Positions 29,965-36,267 of a DNA stretch of 36,267 nt are shown here, piece by piece (the first letter of the stretch is position 1; the number at the start of each line of letters is the position of its first letter). The position numbers were made by a program, and so were the translations under genes. Source of the DNA: a virus; the IMG/VR virus record IMGVR_UViG_3300036985_000672, positions 1 through 36,267 of that record. One strand, given 5' to 3'. The notes under the pieces were generated by a model. That model searched no databases. It had not been told where the DNA came from and was given only the letters and a program-made list of their open reading frames with translations.

Positions 29965-30821
29965 CAGTTTTTGGTCGCAATAATTACATCGACATATTGA
30001 ACCGCGAGATCGATAGCTGTACCAGTAAAAGTATGGTCGTGAGAGCCGCCACCACCAGTAGAGCCCGTAGACCCACTTAGAGAGTGAGCATGGTTCGCGT
30101 CCATTGATGTCCTAGATGTATTGTAAGACGCGCCATTAACAAAATATAGGCCTACGTTTACTCGCGTAAACGGCCCAGATGGGCCAGTTGTGTTAGGGGC
30201 TCTTAAACCTATATCGCCTGACAATGTACTAGTTGTACTCACCCCTATGCTACTACCGTCGTGTGTGTGACCAGGTATCTGAGCCGACGTTAGTGTTGTA
30301 GCTCCTACAGTACCGGCTGGTGTCTGACTTGCAAACGCTGTGGTAAACGCAACAGTACCGCCTGTACCGCCACCAGTACCAGACACCACTCGTAGAGCTT
30401 TATTGTTTTGCGTAGTTACCTGAGTCCACCCAGTAGGTGCAGCGGCTTGGTAGAACAGCATAGTGGTTCCCGCCGGTATAGGAGTCGGCGTTATGTTCCC
30501 GTTATCTACATAAACTGAACGACTTGCAGGATACGTTACAAATACGTCTTTTATACCAGACGTAAAAGTAGTTTTAGTAGGCGCACCAGCACTAGACGCT
30601 AAAACAGTATCACGCGATAAAGTCGTGCCAGAAGCTGTATAGGTTCCTATGCCTATTTCCCACTCGCTATTACCTTGTCCAGCAATGGTGTAATAGGTTG
30701 TGTTCCCATCACCAACAGCAGCGAATGATTGGAATCCAGTAACAGCACCAGCCAGCGTAACTGTGCCTGTGCCTGTAGTGGTAGTCGTTTCTCTTACACG
30801 ATCAGCTAAAACAAGTGGCAT
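29964..30821 (-). CDS. Tail fibre protein with His-rich tip (285 aa)
   Basis: The N-terminal region is a beta-rich attachment domain ([42 protein letters not shown]). The centre is [29 protein letters not shown], a collar-like sequence, followed by [15 protein letters not shown] and GSHDHTFTG, His pairs typical of metal-binding fibre tips, and [12 protein letters not shown] at the end. It probably binds the receptor. Ser/Thr/Gly repeats are abundant. Confidence 0.82.
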   Translation of the reverse strand: MPLVLADRVRETTTTTGTGTVTLAGAVTGFQSFAAVGDGNTTYYTIAGQGNSEWEIGIGTYTASGTTLSRDTVLASSAGAPTKTTFTSGIKDVFVTYPASRSVYVDNGNITPTPIPAGTTMLFYQAAAPTGWTQVTTQNNKALRVVSGTGGGTGGTVAFTTAFASQTPAGTVGATTLTSAQIPGHTHDGSSIGVSTTSTLSGDIGLRAPNTTGPSGPFTRVNVGLYFVNGASYNTSRTSMDANHAHSLSGSTGSTGGGGSHDHTFTGTAIDLAVQYVDVIIATKN

Positions 30822-31534
30822 TACACCCTCGACCAGTTATCAGAACTTCCACTCACCTGAGTCCAAGTGTTGTTATTTGCAGAAACAACACTCCAATTAT
30901 TTGAACTGGCAGTTACTTCAGTCCATTCGTTATCTACGGCACTCTGTTCAGTCCATGTATTAGATTCAGGAACAACATCAGACCATTCCTCACCAATAAT
31001 TGCACCATTGGCACTAATTATTGCTAACGCATTGACCTTACCAACACCAGAAAAGATACCAAATCCATTACATACTACAGTTGCCAATCCATTAACTGAA
31101 GCGTGACCGTCATAAACAACACCACCAATGGCAGTAACGGTCGCTTCTGCCGTAATAGCAGCAGTTGCCATTCTGAACCTAATGCCATCAGCCGTAACCG
31201 TTGCATTAGACGTAATAGCAGCATCGCCAAACTGTATTCTAGTTGCTACAGCACTTACGTCAGCAGAGCAGTTAATGACTCCTGCTCCAGCATAGATAGC
31301 AACAGCATTAGCATATACAGTTGCTAGAGCATTAACAGAGGCATGACCATCGTAAATTACGCCACCAAGAGCAGTAACCGTTGCTGTACAGCTTATTGCA
31401 CCAGCAGCAAATGTTATTTTTGTAGGATTAGCAGTAACTGTGGCAGACGCATCAACACTCGCAGAACCAAATAAAGTAACTCCTCCACTTAGTGCGGAGA
31501 ACGGATTCTGCGAAAATGCGCTTAAGCCAAACAT
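30821..31534 (-). CDS. Repeat protein: 8 x 20-residue and 6 x 10-residue repeats
   Basis: 237 residues. ATVTA-type pentads begin at 31, 51, 71, 91, 111, 131, 151 and 171, a strict 20-residue period (AxVxAxATVTAxxxxI), fitting a beta-solenoid. Two units are nearly the same ([13 protein letters not shown] at 61 and [13 protein letters not shown] at 141). From 184 Trp recurs every 10 residues (184, 194, 204, 214, 224, 234) in an NxW(S/T)xV pattern. It is placed after the adaptor-fibre region, so a virion fibre or decoration protein is likely. The function is unknown. Confidence 0.72.
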   Translation of the reverse strand: MFGLSAFSQNPFSALSGGVTLFGSASVDASATVTANPTKITFAAGAISCTATVTALGGVIYDGHASVNALATVYANAVAIYAGAGVINCSADVSAVATRIQFGDAAITSNATVTADGIRFRMATAAITAEATVTAIGGVVYDGHASVNGLATVVCNGFGIFSGVGKVNALAIISANGAIIGEEWSDVVPESNTWTEQSAVDNEWTEVTASSNNWSVVSANNNTWTQVSGSSDNWSRV

Positions 31535-31537
31535 ACT

Positions 31538-31924
31538 TTAGGCAAGCGTTACAGACAGCGAACCAATAGCAATCTTGAAAATATCACCAGTTGCAATCGC
31601 CTTTGAAGCATCTAATGGTGAGTGGTAAAGAAGATTCCCACCTGTTAGCGCATCCTCAATACCAATCCAGCCAACTGTTCCCCATGAAGCTGTAGCCTGG
31701 GGGAATTCAATAGCCGCTGTATTTGTAGTCACACCGTTACTAGGCGCACCAAATGTAATCGCTTGACGAGCGTAGGAGCCACCTGAAACCTCAGTTCCAG
31801 TATCCGCATCTGTCGGATCGCTAGTGTACAGACCCAAATAAACGACTGACGGGCTTGTGTAACTTGTATTCCGTAGAGTCGCGTTAATCAGCGCATTTTC
31901 TAAAAAATTACTCATTTCTGCCAT
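31538..31924 (-). CDS. Conserved phage structural protein (128 aa)
   Basis: 128 residues starting MAEMSNFLENALINATLRNTS; AAGGAG six bases upstream supports ATG 31924. The pattern SPSVVYLGLYTSDPTDADTGTEVSGGSYARQAITF is widely shared by small phage proteins encoded in tail or decoration regions. It probably makes a virion decoration or tail-related protein; the exact place is not known. Confidence 0.75.
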   Translation of the reverse strand: MAEMSNFLENALINATLRNTSYTSPSVVYLGLYTSDPTDADTGTEVSGGSYARQAITFGAPSNGVTTNTAAIEFPQATASWGTVGWIGIEDALTGGNLLYHSPLDASKAIATGDIFKIAIGSLSVTLA

Positions 31925-31927
31925 GAT

Positions 31928-32476
31928 TTACTCCTTAAATCTGTTGGCTTTACTTCTATTTTCGTAACGAGTTATTACTCTTAAATTCCACGGCACATGA
32001 AGCCCACAAACATTTTCGCCCATTAACGGAACTATGTGATCTACCTCGTAGTGCGTTCCCGTCTCTTTTGTCTTAGACCTAGCTTCAACGTAAAACTTCT
32101 GTATTTCCTGCTTTAACTGGTCATCTATCCACTTTGGTACAGCATTTCTTTTTGCTGCCCTTGCTAATGCTTGCCATGCAAACTTAGTATGCTTTGTTCT
32201 TTCGTAACATCTTTTGCTTTTTGCAGCGTATTTCTCTTTGTTGTTTTGTTGCCATTTTATTACTCTTTTTGCTATTTTTTCTTTATTCTTTTCATAATTT
32301 GCATAGTGGTATTGCATTGCCTTGGATTTCTCTGACTCGGCATTTTCAACATACCATTTATCTTTATATTCTTTTTTACAACTTTTGCACCACCGACTAA
32401 ATCCATCGTTTACAGATTTTTGTTTTGTAAACATTTCGTAAGGCTTCTCAACATTGCATTTAGAGCAACGCTTCAC
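31928..32476 (-). CDS. HNH homing endonuclease (free-standing)
   Basis: 182 residues, Lys-rich. Two Cys knuckles at the start (CSKCNVEKP, CKSC) form an NUMOD-like zinc motif, then a basic helical region, then the HNH core HYEVDHIVPLMGENVCGLHVPWNLRVITRYENRSKANR with DH and N/H residues. The DNA is more A/T-rich than its neighbours. It lies between the structural genes adaptor and decoration, typical for free-standing homing endonucleases that spread by cutting the same locus in relatives. Confidence 0.88.
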   Translation of the reverse strand: MKRCSKCNVEKPYEMFTKQKSVNDGFSRWCKSCKKEYKDKWYVENAESEKSKAMQYHYANYEKNKEKIAKRVIKWQQNNKEKYAAKSKRCYERTKHTKFAWQALARAAKRNAVPKWIDDQLKQEIQKFYVEARSKTKETGTHYEVDHIVPLMGENVCGLHVPWNLRVITRYENRSKANRFKE

Positions 32477-32480
32477 AGAT

Positions 32481-33101
32481 TTACCTCACGTTATAAGACA
32501 TTGACATAGGTTGACCGCTGTACTCACTCGACTGGTCAGACGTATTGATAGCCGCTATAGCACGATCATATAAAGCAGACCATGTTTGTAAACGAGCATC
32601 ATTCATCAGATACGGCTCTGCCTCACCTAAAGCGGCATACAGCAACGCATCAGGATAGTTAGCCAAGAACGTATTGCTAGCGTTCGTATCACTCAAGAGC
32701 GTAGGCTTAGAGTAATACAACATTTGCAACGTATAAGTGGTATCTGGAATAGGGGCTAATTGAATCTCTGAGCCGAGAATCGTATAGTCCACAGGTCTGC
32801 CACTCTCAGTCGTTCTGGCAGTCTCGTAGAAGCTATTAGGAGCCTTGTAGCGCAACGTAAACACAGGAGTAGTGTTCAGATGTATGTCGCGCATCTCAAG
32901 GAAATCAGTCGGTAATCCAACCGTAGAGTCACCGCCAGTCGTTGTCGCTGTTGCAACTACTAGCATCTGACGAGTCCGAATGTCTCGTCTCAGCCGTTCT
33001 TCAGCTAGTCGGATAAAGTCAGGAATGACGGTGGTCAAATCACTACGGGCTAAATAGCTTGCTACCGTAGTCTTTAAATCCGAATAGGAGCTGAACGGCA
33101 T
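32481..33101 (-). CDS. Head-tail adaptor (SU10-type, gp6-like)
   Basis: 206 residues. FSSYSDLKTTVASYLARSDLTTVIPDFIRLAEERLRRDIRTRQM is the helix hairpin of adaptor proteins; PTDFLEMRDIHL and ILGSEIQLAPIPDTTYTLQMLYYSKPTLL are the beta region and NTFLANYPDALLYAALGEAEPYLMNDAR the C-terminal helix. They ring the portal and connect it to the tail. The gene sits in the head module. Confidence 0.85.
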   Translation of the reverse strand: MPFSSYSDLKTTVASYLARSDLTTVIPDFIRLAEERLRRDIRTRQMLVVATATTTGGDSTVGLPTDFLEMRDIHLNTTPVFTLRYKAPNSFYETARTTESGRPVDYTILGSEIQLAPIPDTTYTLQMLYYSKPTLLSDTNASNTFLANYPDALLYAALGEAEPYLMNDARLQTWSALYDRAIAAINTSDQSSEYSGQPMSMSYNVR

Positions 33102-33102
33102 A

Positions 33103-33756
33103 TCATTCCTCTAATTGCTCAAAATCTTTCCATCCGTACTCATAGGTTCCTATGTGTCGAATGTGCATAGACAACTCATGGTCAACGTAGGTCGGGAATC
33201 CTTCACCACCAGCCTTGACGCAGAAATAAACATCCTCGCCACAGACTCCATTCTTACCCCATCCAGCATCAAACCAAGGTCTGCCAGTCTTTTCAAATAC
33301 CTCTTTGCGGATCAGTACAGCACCAAAGCCAATCGCTGTAACTTCCTCAATACCCTCTTTACCTCGACTATCGATGTTCTCCCATTTATGGACTAACGTA
33401 TCACCGTCCATATACTTCGTCATCATCTTAGCCGTAGGTGTTACAGGCTTCCTTCTCGTAGTCGCATTAACGCCAACAATAGGCACTTCACGACTCAGCA
33501 GAATAGTAATGATGTCAGGAGGGAACCGCATATCGCTGTCCACAAAGAACAACGCATCACAGCCCTCTTTCAACGCTACCTCTGCCAACTTCTCACGCTG
33601 GTCAAATATCAGCGTTCCCGGCATCGTATAAAGGCTTAAACCACCCTTACCATCCTTGCACCTGACAGACGCATCATGTGCAGCCATCTTCGCAAAGTCG
33701 AACGCAAATGCCGTGTGAACCTCATCCCTTGCAGGAACGCAAACACCAACTCTCAT
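33103..33756 (-). CDS. Glycosyltransferase (GT-A) of the head module
   Basis: 217 residues. VGVCVPARDEVHTAFAFDFAKM opens like a GT-A enzyme; DALFFVDSDMRFPPDIITILL has the D-x-D metal and donor motif; GVCGEDVYFCVKAGGEGFPTYVDHELSMHIRHIG has ED (catalytic) and the His end motif. It transfers a sugar to an unknown acceptor, possibly a virion protein. It stands beside capsid and adaptor genes and is unlike the other glycosyltransferase at 6262-6975. Confidence 0.82.
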   Translation of the reverse strand: MRVGVCVPARDEVHTAFAFDFAKMAAHDASVRCKDGKGGLSLYTMPGTLIFDQREKLAEVALKEGCDALFFVDSDMRFPPDIITILLSREVPIVGVNATTRRKPVTPTAKMMTKYMDGDTLVHKWENIDSRGKEGIEEVTAIGFGAVLIRKEVFEKTGRPWFDAGWGKNGVCGEDVYFCVKAGGEGFPTYVDHELSMHIRHIGTYEYGWKDFEQLEE

Positions 33757-34055
33757 ACTGTACCTCGATACGTTTTCCAGACAGCATTATCAGGATCATT
33801 CAGCCACTTGGCAAATCCAACGTCATCAATCACCCTGAAGCCCTTCATAATCCCCATCTGGTTAAGTACATCAATAACCGTGAAGGGTATTCTGGCTACA
33901 TGGTGCAGATCGTTTAGATGCCCTTTGCGCTCTTTATCGAAATCTAACTGAGCCTTGTTAGCCTCAATGATCTCGGTAACATCCTGCTTCGTCTCGATGA
34001 CAATCCCACCGTCACCGTCCTCATATACTGTTTGAGTCCGTATCTGGTTACTCAT
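33753..34055 (-). CDS. Conserved head-region protein (100 aa)
   Basis: 100 residues, starting with an acidic beta region (TVYEDGDGGIVIETKQDVTEI) and then a helix with LHHVARIPFTVIDVLNQMGIMKGFRVID and FAKWLNDPDNAVWKTYRG. I know the pattern from phages with SU10-like capsids, function unknown. It overlaps the glycosyltransferase by 4 bases. Confidence 0.7.
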   Translation of the reverse strand: MSNQIRTQTVYEDGDGGIVIETKQDVTEIIEANKAQLDFDKERKGHLNDLHHVARIPFTVIDVLNQMGIMKGFRVIDDVGFAKWLNDPDNAVWKTYRGTV

Positions 34056-34071
34056 AAATCCTTTCGTAGTT

Positions 34072-34095
34072 CCCCCTAGCCCGTAGGCTAGGAGG
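34072..34095 (-). terminator. Strong hairpin after the capsid gene (UNCG-type loop)
   Basis: On the minus strand CCTCCTAGCC-TACG-GGCTAGGGGG forms ten base pairs, one of them G-U, with a C(UACG)G tetraloop. It lies 13 bases after the stop of the capsid gene at 34108. No U-run follows, so partial terminator, RNA-processing or mRNA 3'-end protection are all possible. It may give the capsid gene higher transcript levels than the genes behind it. Confidence 0.6.
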
Positions 34096-34107
34096 ATTTG
34101 CTACTAA

Positions 34108-35052
34108 TTACAGCGACATATCCAAGTCAGCGATAATGCCATGTGCTGCTTCGTTCTTAACTTCCAGAGTGACTTCAGCCAGCAACTGAGTATTCTCAGA
34201 GTCACCAGTCTTAGCCAGATCGTTAGTCTGGAACGGACGCAGATACGCCAATGCTGCGTATTCTGGATCGAGTACCAGAGCATCACGGGTACGCATGAAA
34301 CGGTTAGGAACAACCGACATCGTGCCAAAATCGCTCATATAAACGTCAGCAGCACCGATAATGGTGGTCGGAGTGTTACCCGGAGCCATGTAACGCTGTG
34401 CAGCGATACCAGCAAACGAGCTAACCTTCTGCTTACCAGAAGCGCCAACCATCAGAATCTTAGGTGAGCCACCAGATACGAACACCTCTGCAACAACAGT
34501 TTTCAGCAGAGTCTCGGTGAAAGTACGCTGAGTACCGTCAGTACGAGTCGATACACCGATGGTCGCTGGATCAGCACCGTCAGAGGCTTTGTCAGAGTTA
34601 GTCTTGATCCATGACAGCAGCGAACCGAGTTTACGAGCAATAGTCGATGTACCAGCCGAACGACCTTGGTTAGCGCACAGGATAGTCTCCAGATCACGCT
34701 TGATTTCAGCCGATGCTTTAGCCAGTTGATAAGCCTTTTCTGACTTACGACCTGCCTTGTTTACTGTGTCCAGAGTACCCGAAACCTGAACGGTCTTTTG
34801 GATGATCTGAGTGTAGTTACCAAGACGAACGGTAGGAGCCAGAGTAGCCGATGTAGCGTCTGCACCTTCAATCGCTGCGTTAGCAGTAGTAGCAGCAGAC
34901 AACGAGTCAGTCTGCCACTCGTGATAAACGGCAGTTGCTTTAGTCTTGCCAACCGAACTCATGAAAGGAGTCTCAGTAGGCGAGATGTCATAGATGATGT
35001 CGGTCAAATCTTCGCGCTGACCAATCGCGCTATGTGCTGTAAATGTAGGCAT
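34108..35052 (-). CDS. Major capsid protein (SU10/DUF5309-type HK97 fold)
   Basis: 314 residues. MPTFTAHSAIGQREDLTDIIYDISPTETPFMSSVGKTKA and WQTDSLSAATTANAAIEGADA are the DUF5309 start; LGNYTQIIQKTVQVSGTLDTVNKAGRKSEKAYQLAKASAEIKRDLE and FGTMSVVPNRFMRTRDALVLDPEYAALAYLRPFQTNDLAKTGDSENTQLLAEVTLEVKNEAAHG are typical. It builds the capsid. It lies behind the scaffold gene and before a strong hairpin, as highly expressed genes often do. Confidence 0.93.
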   Translation of the reverse strand: MPTFTAHSAIGQREDLTDIIYDISPTETPFMSSVGKTKATAVYHEWQTDSLSAATTANAAIEGADATSATLAPTVRLGNYTQIIQKTVQVSGTLDTVNKAGRKSEKAYQLAKASAEIKRDLETILCANQGRSAGTSTIARKLGSLLSWIKTNSDKASDGADPATIGVSTRTDGTQRTFTETLLKTVVAEVFVSGGSPKILMVGASGKQKVSSFAGIAAQRYMAPGNTPTTIIGAADVYMSDFGTMSVVPNRFMRTRDALVLDPEYAALAYLRPFQTNDLAKTGDSENTQLLAEVTLEVKNEAAHGIIADLDMSL

Positions 35053-35060
35053 GATAGTTC

Positions 35061-36038
35061 CTATAAGAATCGTTCAAATGCTTTTGCGGCATCACTAACC
35101 CTTCCGGTCTGTTTTGCACGCGCCTTTAACTTATTCAGTTCCTCGTTACTGTCTCTGCTCTTTCCTACACCCGACTTCATAACTTTCGGGGCTTCGTTCA
35201 CCTTCTTCGTGATGGCAGGTTTCGAGCTTTGCAACTTATCGTATTGCATCGCCTTGTATAACGCTAGAACTGCACGAGAGTCATAAACTCCCGCTAACTC
35301 TTGTTCAGAGAACCCTAGTTTGAGTCCAAACTCCCTAAGTTCCCGCTTCATCGCATCACCACGCTTCGGGTCAGCATACTCAGGAATAACATCTGCCAGC
35401 TTGCGAGCCTCAGCCTGTATCACAGACCCTAGCTGCTCCTGACGTTCATGATCCTGCTGCATCGCAATTCGCTGTCGTTCAGCCTGAACTTGAGCTAACT
35501 GCTTCTCCCGTTGAGAGAGTTCTGCGACCTTAACGGCATAACCGATAGGATCGTTTTCCTTCAAATAGTCCAGATTCTCTGTCTCTGGCTGCTGGTTGAG
35601 CATCTGCTCGATAACCTGCAACCTTTCCGCATACTGGTCTCGTAGGTACTTGGCTTCCTCGATACGCTGTCGTTCAGCCTCGACTACCTTACGTTCTTCA
35701 GCTACGGCTTGCGATTTCTTTGTATAGTCTGTGCCAAGTTGATAAGACTTGATAAGCTCATCAAGGGTTACCTCACGTTCTTCTCCGGCTGCTTTCACCC
35801 GGAACGTCTGAGGCTCCTCTTGCTCATCATCGCTATCTTCTTGTTCTACCTCATCAGAATCGTCTTCGACGTATTCCTCAGATTCGGCTTCGCTATCGTT
35901 GGCTTCGGTTTGAGATTCAGGTTGTTCCTGTTCGGAGCCTTCTTCCCCACCCATAAGACCCAAAATAGCGTCAGCTGCACTACCTACATTCAACTCTGGA
36001 CTACCGGATTCCGGTGTCGTTCCTTGAGTATCGCTCAT
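35061..36038 (-). CDS. Scaffold protein (325 aa)
   Basis: 325 residues. N-terminal 30-90 is strongly acidic (Glu/Asp runs), then a long coiled coil (SQAVAEERKVVEAERQRIEE, AELSQREKQLAQVQAERQ), and a helical basic C-terminus ending RVSDAAKAFERFL. This is the classical layout of phage scaffolds. It directs capsid assembly and leaves before DNA packaging. It precedes the capsid gene. Its leader contains TATAAT. Confidence 0.85.
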   Translation of the reverse strand: MSDTQGTTPESGSPELNVGSAADAILGLMGGEEGSEQEQPESQTEANDSEAESEEYVEDDSDEVEQEDSDDEQEEPQTFRVKAAGEEREVTLDELIKSYQLGTDYTKKSQAVAEERKVVEAERQRIEEAKYLRDQYAERLQVIEQMLNQQPETENLDYLKENDPIGYAVKVAELSQREKQLAQVQAERQRIAMQQDHERQEQLGSVIQAEARKLADVIPEYADPKRGDAMKRELREFGLKLGFSEQELAGVYDSRAVLALYKAMQYDKLQSSKPAITKKVNEAPKVMKSGVGKSRDSNEELNKLKARAKQTGRVSDAAKAFERFL

Positions 36039-36267
36039 CTTTTCTTTCCTAAATTATATCGGGAACCGCCCGAAACGGGTTACAAAATCTTTAACCGCTT
36101 CTCCTCAATTAGCTTGTCTGACGCTAACCCTTCGAGATACGTTTCAATCGACTCTATTGCCCTCAACTGACGATAAGCAGACTCTCTAACCTCTACCTGA
36201 CCATAATCGCTAGTTGCGAACTTGGCAATCTCTTGCGACCGGAGTTCTTCCATCATTTGCTGAAAGT
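36022..36267. repeat. Terminal overlap, right copy (circular genome junction)
   Basis: This is the second copy of bases 1-246, with the two synonymous transitions described for the left copy. It contains the first 17 bases of the scaffold gene, the short scaffold leader and a truncated copy (from 36080 to the window end) of the 76-residue gene that is complete at 59-289. Confidence 0.93.
36080..36267 (-). CDS. Small hypothetical protein, 3' part of gene (duplicate of 59-289)
   Basis: Partial copy of the 76-residue gene: codons from about 15 to the stop are present and the start is beyond the window. It belongs to the terminal overlap and carries the two synonymous variants C36149 and T36185. 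On the circular genome there is only one gene. Confidence 0.8.
   Translation of the reverse strand, partial: FQQMMEELRSQEIAKFATSDYGQVEVRESAYRQLRAIESIETYLEGLASDKLIEEKRLKIL

Noticed and set aside
30821-31534. CRISPR-like or tandem DNA repeat array
   Set aside because: The 60-bp period comes from a protein repeat; the DNA units are diverged and stay in frame without spacers.
34798-35286. Plus-strand reading frame of 162 codons
   Set aside because: It covers the start of the capsid gene and the end of scaffold on the wrong strand, with a composition typical of shadow frames.
35709-36170. Plus-strand reading frame of 153 codons with hydrophobic stretches
   Set aside because: The Phe/Leu-rich sequence is the complement of the Glu/Asp-rich scaffold region, not a membrane protein.

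Overview
The window is one essentially complete, circularly mapping genome of a tailed phage, most likely a podovirus of about 36.0 kb. Bases 36022-36267 repeat bases 1-246 with two mismatches, so the non-redundant unit is about 36,021 bp. The head genes (P22-like portal, SU10/DUF5309-type capsid protein, SU10-type adaptor), the gp10-like stopper, the Gly/Ala-rich ejection-type proteins and the absence of a tail tube, sheath or tape-measure gene all point to a short-tailed virion. The host is Gram-negative, because there is an embedded Rz/Rz1 spanin pair and at least two signal-peptide or lipoprotein genes. A freshwater betaproteobacterial host is only my impression from protein resemblance. 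I see no integrase, RNA polymerase, DNA polymerase, tRNA or CRISPR array.

Layout on the circle: nearly everything is on the minus strand, as one tightly coupled run from about 14483 down through 1/36021 to 17567. It holds, in order: replication (O-like protein, primase zinc-finger protein, DnaB-type helicase; 14120-11588); nucleases and small conserved proteins (VRR-NUC, zinc ribbon, PAPS-reductase-like PP-loop enzyme, Ref-like HNH; 11607-8688); four Lys-rich microproteins (8704-7977); an acetyltransferase / methyltransferase / glycosyltransferase cassette (7980-6262); a GNAT-tailed candidate ejected protein; TerS, a 29-residue zinc-ribbon microprotein and TerL (5112-3447); portal; a ParB-like candidate effector; then across the junction scaffold, capsid protein, a second glycosyltransferase, adaptor, an HNH homing endonuclease, fibre and repeat proteins, stopper, ejection proteins, a collar-domain fibre and the lysis cassette with a 2-oxoglutarate oxygenase (36038-17567).

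A short plus-strand block (14617-17578), divergent from the replication genes, carries small early genes, an ERF-type annealing protein, a small protein with an SSB-like acidic tip, a secreted 8-cysteine peptide, a 200-bp region with five predicted RNA helices, a Cro-like HTH protein and a MazG-like pyrophosphohydrolase. It meets the lysis genes tail to tail with a 12-bp overlap.

How it fits together: the phage loads a helicase through its own O-like protein but relies on the host polymerase, recombines with the ERF/SSB-like pair, packages with TerS/TerL, and probably decorates virion or host glycans with its sugar enzymes. The least explained parts are the structured RNA at 16505-16706, the secreted 8-Cys peptide, the 29-residue zinc ribbon between terS and terL, the exact 20-residue/10-residue repeat protein, and the ejection-type proteins with enzyme-like tails.
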